From contig NZ_JACJVN010000017.1 in NCBI RefSeq assembly GCF_014212015.1, positions 1 to 42,638 of the forward strand: a stretch of 42,638 nt of DNA, read 5' to 3'. The first letter of the stretch is position 1. Each line of letters opens with the position of its first letter. Shown here in pieces: positions 23,029 to 30,734 of the stretch. Below the pieces are notes generated by a model. The model did not search any database. It was not told where the DNA came from and worked only from the letters and a program-made list of their open reading frames with translations. Source of the DNA: Cohnella lubricantis. GTDB taxonomy: Bacteria; Bacillota; Bacilli; Paenibacillales; Paenibacillaceae. Position numbers and translations under genes: made by a program.

Positions 23029-23499
23029 GCCATAGGGGTACAGTGGAATCACATAGAGCGGAAACGCTCGGGTGATCGCCGCTGTACCCCTTATCGTTTG
23101 CGGCACCCGGCCATGCGGTGGGTCAATCAGACCTTAGGCGCTAGTCGCCGAGCGTGTGGAGATGGGGATGGGTTCGAAACCCTCTTTATTATTTGCATTT
23201 TCTTCACTGTCTCGGATTTTCCGGAACGGTGAAGAGGATGCAAATCCTCTGCAAGAAGGTGTGCGCGCATTCGCGCAAGGGTAAACGCTCCGTTGATGGT
23301 CAGGGTGGGGGCCTGTGGGCGACACGTCAACTCCGATATGTAATTGTCAGTATATTGTGTGCAGCATTATCTGACGATTGGAGGGGGCGGAAATTAACCG
23401 TCATGCGTGGGTCTGGAGGGTCCCGTTAGTTGATACGCATGGCGCAATGGAAGACCATCGCATTTCCTTTGACACCAAAGGGCTGCGATGGTCTTTTTT
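23029..23499 (+). ncRNA. Candidate structured phage RNA, about 470 nt
   Basis: No convincing gene lies here, but hairpins fill the region. The 5' hairpin (23034-23091) has stems of 13, 5 and 5 bp ending in a GAAA tetraloop. Small hairpins follow at 23120-23134, 23137-23149 and 23170-23182. A 17-bp stem (23191-23207 with 23229-23245) contains two G-U pairs. Further stems are TGCGCG/CGCGCA (23262-23277), ATTGTCAG/CTGACGAT (23343-23378) and CATGCGT/ACGCATG (23402-23441). It ends in a strong terminator. A late activator site lies just upstream. Size and setting recall large phage RNAs such as ROOL or GOLLD, but I cannot match it to any known family. Confidence 0.55.
23451..23499 (+). terminator. 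Strong two-tier intrinsic terminator
   Basis: AAGACCATCGCA (23451-23462) pairs perfectly with TGCGATGGTCTT (23484-23495). Inside, CCTTTG pairs with CAAAGG around an ACAC loop. Six T follow directly. It ends the structured RNA, so RNA polymerase must be antitermination-competent or start again to reach the terminase genes. Confidence 0.9.
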
Positions 23500-23522
23500 A
23501 AATCCTAATTGGAGTGATGATG

Positions 23523-23726
23523 ATGTCTCGAGCGAACAATCTGCCTCCTGATCTGGTGCTGCAGCCTGATAAGTGTAAGAGGTGCACCTATGGCAGCTGG
23601 CGAGAGACTAGACAATATTGCCCTTTTCAAAAGTGTGTGAAGGAGGATGACGCCATTGTTACGACAACTCGCAAATTGGATGGTTCGAAAGACGCTTCCG
23701 CTCGCCGGCCCGGAGCCGAAGAATAG
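23523..23726 (+). CDS. Small Cys-rich phage protein, 67 aa
   Basis: GGAG precedes a run of three in-frame ATG codons; the last has the best spacing. CKRCTYGSWRETRQYCPFQK followed by CVK gives a four-cysteine motif of a type I associate with small phage proteins near the packaging region. The C-terminal third is polar and overlaps the next small frame. Function unknown. Confidence 0.6.
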   Translation: MSRANNLPPDLVLQPDKCKRCTYGSWRETRQYCPFQKCVKEDDAIVTTTRKLDGSKDASARRPGAEE

Positions 23727-23766
23727 GCGGGAGCGCCGGGTGCGGAGAGCTCAGAGGCGGGTTTAG
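23656..23766 (+). CDS. Possible small basic protein, 36 aa
   Basis: AAGGAGG is followed at good spacing by TTG (an ATG nine bases earlier abuts it). The peptide LLRQLANWMVRKTLPLAGPE continues into an arginine-rich tail. It overlaps the previous gene in another frame. A very similar start context (AAGGGGGATGACGCCATTG) occurs before the gene at 30399. Accepted with reserve. Confidence 0.35.
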   Translation: MLRQLANWMVRKTLPLAGPEPKNRRERRVRRAQRRV

Positions 23767-23770
23767 CGAT

Positions 23771-23809
23771 AAATAGAAAAACACCGTTGGATGCTACCCA
23801 AACGGTGTT
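23771..23809 (-). terminator. Intrinsic terminator of the DUF3892 gene
   Basis: In minus-strand RNA, AACACCGTT pairs with AACGGTGTT (9 bp) across a 12-nt loop, followed by TTTCTATTT. It lies 9 bp after the stop of the opposite-strand gene. Confidence 0.8.
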
Positions 23810-23817
23810 TATGCAAC

Positions 23818-24093
23818 TTAGAATCGTGGAAGACTGAGCAAGTTGTCAACTGTAGTCGTATTGGCTTTCGTGCGAATGTATGCGGGTCGTCCAGTGGGAT
23901 GGACGGTCTCCACATTCGCTTTTGATCCATACTGATTGGTGTAGTAGTACTCATATCCGATATCGATGTAACTTACCGCTTGTTCTCTGGTTTCCACTGT
24001 CCCCGTGGATAGCTTGACATGGGTGATATGTTCGGTGGATGAAGAATAGCTATTTGATAAGCGGATGTGGGTAATCTGACAGAGTCCGGCCAT
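23818..24093 (-). CDS. DUF3892 domain protein on the opposite strand
   Basis: 91 aa matching the DUF3892 pattern: ITHIRLSNSYSSSTEHITHV, a middle AVSYIDIGYEYYYTNQYG, and the end PAYIRTKANTTTVDNLLSLP. The family is small, widespread in Bacillales and of unknown function. It has GGGAGGTG before its ATG and its own terminator, and is the only clear minus-strand gene in the plus-strand late half. This makes it a likely moron expressed in the lysogen. Confidence 0.85.
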   Translation of the reverse strand: MAGLCQITHIRLSNSYSSSTEHITHVKLSTGTVETREQAVSYIDIGYEYYYTNQYGSKANVETVHPTGRPAYIRTKANTTTVDNLLSLPRF

Positions 24094-24178
24094 GGCTTTT
24101 CACCTCCCTCCCTATACCTATACGGTATATTACGGGACTGGCTTATGCAAGAATAAAAGGAAGAAAGAGGGTGAACCC

Positions 24179-24478
24179 GTGAGAATAGGCGACTGGGTCC
24201 ATACGAGTCACAACATGAACAAAATCACGGGTTTTCTTCTTGACGTAGACGAGGATAAACTGACAATTCAAGTTACCATACCGGCGAATTACGGAACAAT
24301 TGTTATGGATAGTAAGGGCGTTTGGAGCTCCGATGATACGATATGGCCTGACGACATCCCAGTTTTGATCGACCTTTCGTTGGCTATGCGAGATCGTAAC
24401 TGGTTCGATAAATGGAGATATGAGTTATCTCTGTGGCGGCCGGTTGATCAATTTTTCCACCAGCCGAGTAAATCATAA
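24179..24478 (+). CDS. Hypothetical protein, 99 aa
   Basis: GTG start with AGAGGGTG 5-6 nt upstream. The N-terminus RIGDWVHTSHNMNKITGFLL, then DVDEDKLTIQVTIP, looks like a small beta barrel. The C-terminal half is acidic and then Trp-rich. No family is recognised. It is divergent from the DUF3892 gene and AT-rich like its neighbours, part of a cargo cassette. Confidence 0.6.
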   Translation: MRIGDWVHTSHNMNKITGFLLDVDEDKLTIQVTIPANYGTIVMDSKGVWSSDDTIWPDDIPVLIDLSLAMRDRNWFDKWRYELSLWRPVDQFFHQPSKS

Positions 24479-24480
24479 AA

Positions 24481-24514
24481 CAAAAAGCCCCGGGCGTTCT
24501 TCGCCACGGAGCTT
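24481..24514 (-). terminator. Minus-facing intrinsic terminator
   Basis: In minus-strand RNA the arms AAGC-CCG-GGCG and complements form a mostly paired stem with a 5-nt loop, followed by TTTTTGTTTT. It lies directly after the stop of the plus-strand gene and would stop transcription entering from the right. Confidence 0.6.
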
Positions 24515-24608
24515 CTTGACCGATGCTTTCGGATTTGTCTCCTATTATATCATACATTGGCGTATTGTGGAAGATGATGTATGATTATGGGCGGGGGGTG
24601 ATCAAGGT

Positions 24609-24860
24609 TTGGAGAGCGCATTTGATGACGTAACAAAGATGATGCAGGCAGGTGCTTGGCTCATTGCCAAGATCGCATTCATTTACATATTGTTACCCGA
24701 GATTGTTGCTATCGTCGTTTTGGGCGGGGTTCTTAAGGTGCGAGGGGATATATTCAAAATTCTCATGATAGGCATTACGTTGATTTGTGCCTATCTATTT
24801 GTTCGCTTTGGAATGCATCAGATCGTAATGGAATCAGTTAAAATATCGAATACGAATTAG
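24609..24860 (+). CDS. Small membrane protein with two membrane segments
   Basis: 83 aa starting at TTG, with GGGGGGTG 9 nt upstream. Two hydrophobic segments (IAFIYILLPEIVAIVVLGGV and FKILMIGITLICAYLFVRFG) are joined by a short basic loop. The size would suit a holin, but no endolysin gene is adjacent and it sits before the terminase. Membrane cargo or exclusion is as likely. It is followed by its own terminator. Confidence 0.6.
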   Translation: MESAFDDVTKMMQAGAWLIAKIAFIYILLPEIVAIVVLGGVLKVRGDIFKILMIGITLICAYLFVRFGMHQIVMESVKISNTN

Positions 24861-24880
24861 CGCCTTCGGGCGCTTTTTTT
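24859..24880 (+). terminator. Intrinsic terminator
   Basis: AGCGCC-TTCG-GGCGCT hairpin with a run of seven T, immediately after the stop codon of the membrane protein gene. Confidence 0.9.
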
Positions 24881-24903
24881 ATTTAATGTGCGAGGTGGTG
24901 ATC

Positions 24904-25515
24904 ATGAAGTTTGTCCAGCCGATCCGTGACAAGGCGCTTATTGTCCAGATCAAGAATTATCTTAAGGTTCGGAGCTTCCGAGACTATCTGATGTTCTCGA
25001 TGGGCATTCACAGCGGGCTGCGGATATCGGACTTGCTCAACCTTCAGGTATGGCAAGTGCGTGGGCAACTTCATGTCACCTTTGTCGCCGAGAAGACAAA
25101 GAACCGACGGCGGAAACGGCGGAAAGAAAAGAAATTCATTATCCACCCGGACTACCGCGAGGACTTGGAAGTCTACATCCGCGATATGCCGGATGATGCA
25201 TATTTATTCGCTAGTCGACAGCGGAAGCGAGATGGAAAATCCGGGCTTCCAATTTGCCGAGAGACAGCTTGGAAGATGCTGAGCAAGGCGGCCAAGCATT
25301 TCGATCTTCAAGAAATCGGCTGCCACTCGCTGCGCAAGACTTGGGGCTATCACATGATCATGGGATCGCCTCCGGAAGAGATGAACTACGTCATGGCGTT
25401 ACTAATGGAGGCTTTCGGTCATGAGACTCAAGAGGAAACTTTACGGTATTTGGGGCTCACGCAAGACACCTTAGACCGCATGATTCTTCGTTTGAGTTTC
25501 ACACAATCCGGTTAA
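24904..25515 (+). CDS. Compact tyrosine recombinase
   Basis: A 203-aa recombinase with every catalytic residue in place: Arg40 (HSGLRISDL), Lys64 (EKTKNR), His141 and Arg144 (CHSLRKTWG), His173 (FGHE) and the nucleophile Tyr182 (TLRYLGL), nine residues after His173 as usual. The N-terminal core-binding domain is reduced to about 20 residues. AGGTGGTGATC precedes the ATG. Integration is presumably done by the serine recombinase, so this enzyme may resolve genome multimers or act near packaging. Small tyrosine recombinases near terS occur in other Firmicute phages. Confidence 0.88.
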   Translation: MKFVQPIRDKALIVQIKNYLKVRSFRDYLMFSMGIHSGLRISDLLNLQVWQVRGQLHVTFVAEKTKNRRRKRRKEKKFIIHPDYREDLEVYIRDMPDDAYLFASRQRKRDGKSGLPICRETAWKMLSKAAKHFDLQEIGCHSLRKTWGYHMIMGSPPEEMNYVMALLMEAFGHETQEETLRYLGLTQDTLDRMILRLSFTQSG

Positions 25516-25541
25516 TGTTGCAGTCGAACTGTGTGAAATAG

Positions 25542-25573
25542 AAAATCCAGAAATATCAAGGATTCTGGATTTT
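25542..25573. terminator. Bidirectional intrinsic terminator
   Basis: AAAATCCAGAA pairs with TTCTGGATTTT over 11 bp around a 10-nt loop. The arms supply an A-run before and a T-run after, so it can work in both directions. It separates the recombinase from the packaging genes. Confidence 0.75.
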
Positions 25574-25628
25574 CATGAGTGCAACAGAACCAGGGTTGTG
25601 TTGAACTCTACTGACAATCTCTAGGAGA

Positions 25629-25701
25629 ACATCGTGGCGGCGATGTGCTGAAAAATAGCAGAATATCCGAGCGTCGTCACCCATTTCTCTGCGATCAGAG
25701 A
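25629..25701. other. Inverted repeats upstream of terS, candidate packaging or control site
   Basis: The 235-bp gap before terS carries ACATCG-TGGCGG-CGATGT (25629-25646) and TCTCTG-CGAT-CAGAGA (25686-25701). Terminase recognition sites often lie in or just before terS. These could be that, or a late promoter control region. No cos-like feature can be confirmed. Confidence 0.35.
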
Positions 25702-25750
25702 TTCAAAACGTCCAAACAGACTCGAATAGCACGGGGGTGGTGGTGGTGAG

Positions 25751-26566
25751 ATGTCAAGAGAACCGAGTCCGGAGCAGAAGCGAGCCCTTAAGATATGGCT
25801 AAAAGACCGCACGAAGAAGCCGAAAGAGATCGCCGAGATAGTCGGTGTATCGCCCGAGCTCGTTCGCAAGTGGAAGAGTCTCGGCAGGTGGGAGCAGATA
25901 CCGGAGAAGCGCCCCCGCGGCGGACAGCGCGGAAACAAGAATGCAAAGGGCAATAAAGGCGGTTCTGGAGCTCCACCTGGCAACGATCGAGCCGTTAAAC
26001 ATGGTCTGTTTCGCAAGTTCATGCCGCAGGACGGTGACTTTCTCGAAATCATGGACATGGTAGCCGAAATGGAACCATTGGACATGCTTTGGCAGAACAT
26101 TATCACGCAGTTCACCGCGATCATCCGCGCCCCGGCAATCATGCACGTTACCGCCAAGGATGAGATGATCAAGGAAATCAAGAAGCAAAAGTTTGAAATC
26201 CATTCCGAAGTTGACGAGGAAACGGGCCAAGAAAAACCCAAGCAAATGCTCGTCGAAGAAGAATTTGAATTCCAGTTCTCTTGGGACCGTTACGCGACGT
26301 TCCTCAAAGCGCAATCGGTGGCGATGGCCGAATTCCGTTCGATGGTCAAGCAGTTCATGACGGCAGCGCCCGAGAATGACGAGCGCCGAGCTAAACTGGA
26401 ACTGATGCAAGCGCAGATCGACAAAGCGAAGGTGGATGCCGAGAAAGCGCGAGCAGAAATCAAGAAACTCGGTGGCGATGGGTCCGGCGCTTCGGACGAT
26501 GGATTCATGGACGCACTGAAGGGCAAGGCTGCGGAGGTGTGGAGCGATGGCGGCACCGAAGCTTAA
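25751..26566 (+). CDS. terS: Terminase small subunit (PBSX/YqaS type)
   Basis: 271 aa. An N-terminal HTH (LKIWLKDRTKKPKEIAEIVG, then VSPELVRKWKSLGRWEQIP) is followed by a glycine/lysine-rich linker (RPRGGQRGNKNAKGNKGGSG), the YqaS/XtmA layout. A helical oligomerisation region and a coiled C-terminal tail follow. It recognises phage DNA and hands it to TerL. It overlaps terL by 20 nt. Confidence 0.88.
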   Translation: MSREPSPEQKRALKIWLKDRTKKPKEIAEIVGVSPELVRKWKSLGRWEQIPEKRPRGGQRGNKNAKGNKGGSGAPPGNDRAVKHGLFRKFMPQDGDFLEIMDMVAEMEPLDMLWQNIITQFTAIIRAPAIMHVTAKDEMIKEIKKQKFEIHSEVDEETGQEKPKQMLVEEEFEFQFSWDRYATFLKAQSVAMAEFRSMVKQFMTAAPENDERRAKLELMQAQIDKAKVDAEKARAEIKKLGGDGSGASDDGFMDALKGKAAEVWSDGGTEA

Positions 26567-27839
26567 ACAGCCTACCTTCCGATGGTCGCCGTTCTCGAAG
26601 AAGCAGTTACAAGTGCTGACGTGGTGGATGCCGCAATCACCGCACAAGGACAAAGACGCGATTATCGCAGACGGTTCGGTGCGCGCCGGCAAGACGGTTG
26701 CGATGTCCTTCTCCTACGTCGCCTGGGCGATGGATTCATTCATCGGCGAACAGTTCGGCATGGCTGGCAAGACGATCGGCGCGCTGCGTCGTAACGTCGT
26801 CGGGCCGCTCAAGCGGATGCTCCGAAGCCGCGGTTATGATGTGCATGACGATCAGACGGCGAACATGCTCACAGTCACACGCGGACTTGTCGTGAACTAC
26901 TTCTTCCTATTCGGTGGCAAAGATGAGCGGTCACAAGATCTGATTCAAGGTATCACGTTGGCTGGCATGTTCTTTGATGAGGTCGCGCTGATGCCACAGT
27001 CGTTCGTCAATCAGGCGACCGCGCGGTGTTCGGTGGATGGCGCAAAGTTCTGGTTTAACTGTAACCCGGCTGGACCGTATCACTGGTTCAAGATCGAATG
27101 GCTCGATCAGCTGCGGCAGAAGAATGCACTGCACCTTCACTTCACGATGGATGATAACTTGTCGCTGTCGGAGAAAGTGAAGGAACGCTATCGCCGGATG
27201 TACTCCGGTATCTTCTTCAAACGCTATATTCTCGGCTTGTGGGTCATGGCCGAAGGCGTCATCTACGATATGTTCGACCGGGAGAAGCATGTTGTTCCGA
27301 CCATTGAGCGCGCGTATTCCAATTACTACGTCTCTTGCGACTATGGCACACAGAACCCTATGACCTTCGGGCTATGGGGTCTTTTTGATGAGACATGGTA
27401 CAAGGTCAAAGAATATCACTACGATGGCCGGAAGAGATTACGGCAGAAGACGGATGAAGAGTATTGCGCCGATCTGGAAGAGTTCGTCGGCGATGTCGAT
27501 CCGCAAGCGATCATCGTTGACCCATCGGCAGCATCGTTCATAGCCGCGATCCGCAAGCGCGGGAGGTTCTACGTCACCGAAGCAAAGAACGATGTTCTTG
27601 ACGGCATTCGGAACACCGCGACGGCGATCAGCGAAGGCAAGATCAAGTACAACGATTGCTGCACGGAGACGTTCCGCGAGTTTTCGTCGTACATCTGGGA
27701 CGAGAAAGCAGCCGCGCGCGGCGAGGACAAGCCACTTAAGCAGAATGACCACCAGATGGACGGAGACAGGTACTTCGTCAATACGGTCGTGTTCGCGCCA
27801 GAGATGAAGTATAGCATCCATCGGCCATCAGGCTGGTAA
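26547..27839 (+). CDS. terL: Terminase large subunit (PBSX type)
   Basis: 430 aa. The ATPase domain has Walker A GSVRAGKT near residues 42-49 and Walker B GMFFDEVAL near 140-148. The nuclease domain shows acidic metal-binding residues in YVSCDYGTQNP, IIVDPSAAS and the late NDHQMDGDRYFV. It powers DNA packaging and cuts the concatemer. Similarity to PBSX/SPP1-type terminases suggests headful (pac) packaging, though that is inference. Confidence 0.95.
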   Translation: MAAPKLKQPTFRWSPFSKKQLQVLTWWMPQSPHKDKDAIIADGSVRAGKTVAMSFSYVAWAMDSFIGEQFGMAGKTIGALRRNVVGPLKRMLRSRGYDVHDDQTANMLTVTRGLVVNYFFLFGGKDERSQDLIQGITLAGMFFDEVALMPQSFVNQATARCSVDGAKFWFNCNPAGPYHWFKIEWLDQLRQKNALHLHFTMDDNLSLSEKVKERYRRMYSGIFFKRYILGLWVMAEGVIYDMFDREKHVVPTIERAYSNYYVSCDYGTQNPMTFGLWGLFDETWYKVKEYHYDGRKRLRQKTDEEYCADLEEFVGDVDPQAIIVDPSAASFIAAIRKRGRFYVTEAKNDVLDGIRNTATAISEGKIKYNDCCTETFREFSSYIWDEKAAARGEDKPLKQNDHQMDGDRYFVNTVVFAPEMKYSIHRPSGW

Positions 27840-27855
27840 GAAAGGAGAGTACAAA

Positions 27856-29349
27856 TTGACCATTGTCTACACCAAACAGAAGTTCCCACCTCCGCCGTTC
27901 GACAAGGACGTCGCCGCAATGACGTACTTCCGGGCGCTGTACGAAGGCGATCACGCCGAGATTTTCCCGCGAGCGAAGCAAATCGCGAAAGACGTTCGCT
28001 TCGGGTGGAAAAGAACCGGCGTCAAGACGTGGACGCAGACACGTGAAGTCGTCGACGTCAACCAAATGTACGTGGTAGCCAACTTCAGCAGCCTAATCGC
28101 CGAGGTGCCGGCCGACCTTATTAACCGCGCGTTGGGAAATATCTCAGCTGACACTGAAGACGACCAAGCGCTGCTTGACTTTATCACTGCGGTTGCCAGC
28201 GTCAGCAAGGTGAACGAGAAGATATGGGCTGCGGTCACGCAGCACCAGGTCGACGGCCTAATCGCGTACCGCGCTCGCCGGGATGCGAGTGGCAAAACGT
28301 GGTTCGAGTGGGCGCTCGGCGATCGATACTTCCCACATGATGATGGCCGCGGCGCGGACCTTGCTTGGATCGAGGAACGCGGCGAGGAGACGAACAAGAA
28401 GAAGTTCCTCCGCATCGAGCGGCAGCGAATCGAAGAAGCTGGCCTGACGGTGCAGCAAATGGTGTTTAAGGTGGAGGGTGAGGTTGTAGGTGAGCAAGTC
28501 GATACGGCGACGTATGCAGCGACTTATGAAGTCGATATTCCGGAGGATGCCATTCTTGATGGCGTGACTGAGATCATGTGCGGCGCGATCACGAACGACG
28601 AGACGCTGCTGCGCCCACGCGGCCGGTCGGCGCTGCGGAACATCGACACAATCCAAGAAGAGATCAACTGGACCATCACGCGCGATTCCATTGTGTTCGA
28701 AAAGCACGGCAAGCCAAAGTTGGCAATCCCTTCAGCACTCTGGAACACCGTCGCTAACGAGAATGGTAGGAACTACGGCCAACGCTTCGTCCGCAACGCC
28801 GACCTCGAGGTGGTCAGCTACGACGAGAACAAGGGCGCGATTCCGCAGTACATCACATGGGATGCAAAGACGGCTCAGAGCTTCGAGCATGTGACGCGGC
28901 TCATCCAGTACATGCTGGCGATCAGTAAGACTTCGCCGCAGGCGGCTGGGCTCGAGGAAGGCAAGGGCGACACCGGCGTCGCGCTCCTTTACCTCTGGAT
29001 TCAGTCGGTCATCAAGGCTGAGGCGATCAAGGACAAGTTTGACGCCGGCATCAAGGACGCGATCCGCAAGTGCATCATCCTTGAGAACGCGTTGGGCGGC
29101 ACCGACTACGAGGTTGCGGCGCCGGCGATCGAGTGGGGCGACATGCTTCCGAAGGCTGACAGCGAGAAGGACACCGAAGAAATCGAGAAGTATTCCGGTG
29201 GAGTCCAGTCGCTCGAGGCGACAGTCCGGCGCATGCACCCGGATTGGTCCGAGGATGCGATCACGGCCGAGCTCCAGAAGATTCAAGACGAGAAAGCAAC
29301 GGATGCCTTGAACCCAACTTACACGCAGCCGCCGAAGGTGACGGTATAA
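27856..29349 (+). CDS. Portal protein (SPP1 gp6 family)
   Basis: A 497-aa protein of the SPP1-type portal family: an early VVDVNQMYVVANFSSLIAEV, a central LRPRGRSALRNIDTIQEEIN, and TSPQAAGLEEGKGDTGVALL, with an acidic C-terminal clip/crown. The portal forms the 12-fold ring at one capsid vertex through which DNA enters. TTG is the start, with AAAGGAGAG upstream. It is preceded by terL and followed by the minor head protein, the canonical order. Confidence 0.93.
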   Translation: MTIVYTKQKFPPPPFDKDVAAMTYFRALYEGDHAEIFPRAKQIAKDVRFGWKRTGVKTWTQTREVVDVNQMYVVANFSSLIAEVPADLINRALGNISADTEDDQALLDFITAVASVSKVNEKIWAAVTQHQVDGLIAYRARRDASGKTWFEWALGDRYFPHDDGRGADLAWIEERGEETNKKKFLRIERQRIEEAGLTVQQMVFKVEGEVVGEQVDTATYAATYEVDIPEDAILDGVTEIMCGAITNDETLLRPRGRSALRNIDTIQEEINWTITRDSIVFEKHGKPKLAIPSALWNTVANENGRNYGQRFVRNADLEVVSYDENKGAIPQYITWDAKTAQSFEHVTRLIQYMLAISKTSPQAAGLEEGKGDTGVALLYLWIQSVIKAEAIKDKFDAGIKDAIRKCIILENALGGTDYEVAAPAIEWGDMLPKADSEKDTEEIEKYSGGVQSLEATVRRMHPDWSEDAITAELQKIQDEKATDALNPTYTQPPKVTV

Positions 29350-29350
29350 G

Positions 29351-30406
29351 ATGGCCGCAGTCGAGCAATTAATCGCGCTCTACGTCAATGCCGACGAGCG
29401 ATTACGGGCGCTTGTCCAGTCACTCGAGGATGGAAATGTCTCGAAGCGCCGCAAAGAGCAACTGCTGAGGCAGATCGAAGCGATTATTGCGGAGCTGACC
29501 GGAAAAGCAGGGCAGCAGATGGCCGGCGTTGTCGGCGAAGAGTACCGTGCCGGCGCTGCGGCGGCCGTTGAGCAGATGGTTGCTGCTGGTCTATCGTTCG
29601 AATCGATCAACCAGACGCTAAAGGCCATAGTCCATCAAGGTGCCGCGCAGGCGATCATGGACGAGGCGTTTTACTCGATCCTTGAAGCCAGTGACAACAT
29701 GAGCGCGGATGTCAAGAAGCGGATCGAGGAAGTAGCGAGGGCCGCCAATGCGAAATCGCTCGCCGAAGGAATGAGCCGTCGAGAGGCAACACGACAGGCG
29801 GTCGCAGACCTCAATAGCCGCGGCATCACCGGTATCATTGCCAAGAATGGAGCAAGAATCCCGGTTGACGCGTATATGTCCGGCGTTGTCCACTACCACC
29901 AGCGAAAGGCGCACGTCACTGGGACCGAGAACATGGCGGCGCAGAACGACATGGACCTCGTATATGTCAACGCAGTCGGCATCACATGCGAATACTGCGC
30001 CAAGTACCAGGGCCGCGTTTACTCGATCAGCGGCAAGGATGAGCGATTCCCGAAGCTTGAACAAAAGCCGCCGTACCATTCGCATTGTGTTCATTCGCTG
30101 TCGGTATGGGTGGAAGAGTATACGCCGGCCGACGAAGTCGAGCGCATGATAACCGCATCGAACCGTCCGTTTACCGACAATCGAACAGAACGCTACAAAC
30201 TGCGGTACGAACAGCTCCAACGCGAGAAGTCGCGGAAGAACGAGACGCGCAAGCAGTGGATGCGGTACAAGGCGGCGATGCCGGACGCACCGGACCTTAA
30301 GACATTTGCGAGCATGAAGGCGAGGAATACTCAGGCTTATCGGGAATTGCAGGAGGATTACCGGAAGATAATCGCTAATGTGAAGGGGGATGACGCCATT
30401 GGATGA
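29351..30406 (+). CDS. Minor head protein (phage minor capsid protein 2 / gp7-like)
   Basis: 351 aa: a helical N-terminal half, then a conserved C-terminal module with HVTGTENMAAQNDMDLVYVN, GITCEYCAKYQGRVYSISG and PPYHSHCVHSLSVWVEEY. The Cys/His residues in C-x2-C...H-x-H-C match the head morphogenesis (SPP1 gp7) family, which associates with the portal and affects DNA ejection. It starts 2 bp after the portal stop. Confidence 0.88.
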   Translation: MAAVEQLIALYVNADERLRALVQSLEDGNVSKRRKEQLLRQIEAIIAELTGKAGQQMAGVVGEEYRAGAAAAVEQMVAAGLSFESINQTLKAIVHQGAAQAIMDEAFYSILEASDNMSADVKKRIEEVARAANAKSLAEGMSRREATRQAVADLNSRGITGIIAKNGARIPVDAYMSGVVHYHQRKAHVTGTENMAAQNDMDLVYVNAVGITCEYCAKYQGRVYSISGKDERFPKLEQKPPYHSHCVHSLSVWVEEYTPADEVERMITASNRPFTDNRTERYKLRYEQLQREKSRKNETRKQWMRYKAAMPDAPDLKTFASMKARNTQAYRELQEDYRKIIANVKGDDAIG

Positions 30407-30629
30407 AGTGCTGGAGCGACGCTCTAAGCGTGAAGGCAAGGTGACGCCGCGAGCAGTCATCGAGAATCTGCTGCAGGCGATCGAGCGCGGCGATGTGGAG
30501 ACCGTTGTATTCGTCGCTAGGCAGCCGGACGGATTGATCAAGAGCGGATGGAGCAATACCCTTCACACCGAACTGCTTGGTCTTCTGGAGTGCGGCAAGA
30601 ATCATGTGCTTTGTAATATGTCTGAATGA
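30399..30629 (+). CDS. Hypothetical protein, 76 aa
   Basis: TTG is chosen as start because AAGGGGG lies 9 nt upstream; an ATG three codons earlier abuts that sequence. The small alpha/beta protein (RAVIENLLQAIERGDVETVV, then FVARQPDGLIKSGWSNTLHT) resembles small phage proteins placed beside the minor head gene. Function unknown. It is followed directly by an intrinsic terminator. Confidence 0.65.
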   Translation: MDEVLERRSKREGKVTPRAVIENLLQAIERGDVETVVFVARQPDGLIKSGWSNTLHTELLGLLECGKNHVLCNMSE

Positions 30630-30652
30630 GTCGCTCAAACGAGCGGCTTTTT
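30630..30652 (+). terminator. Intrinsic terminator
   Basis: GTCGCTC-AAAC-GAGCGGC (7 bp with one G-U) followed by TTTTTCTTTT, directly after the stop of the 76-aa gene. It would lower expression of capsid genes relative to packaging genes unless read through or followed by a new promoter. Confidence 0.8.
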
Positions 30653-30734
30653 CTTTTGTCCATCCATCGTCATGACATTAAACTGCCGATGAGATCAGGT
30701 GCCTACTGCCTTTCAGTAGAGGAAGGGGATTTAT

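Noticed and set aside
23165..23190. GGGTTCGAAACCC resembles a tRNA T-arm
   Set aside because: No matching acceptor stem, D-arm or anticodon arm can be placed around it, and the stem has only a 3-nt loop when fully paired. It is better explained as a hairpin in the structured RNA.
23154..23429. 91-codon open frame across the RNA region
   Set aside because: It has no good ribosome binding site, an unnatural composition (Arg, Gly, Trp, Cys runs), and coincides with conserved-looking RNA stems.
24609..24860. Holin
   Set aside because: Size and two membrane segments would fit, but no endolysin is adjacent and the gene has its own terminator before the packaging genes, so the function is left open.
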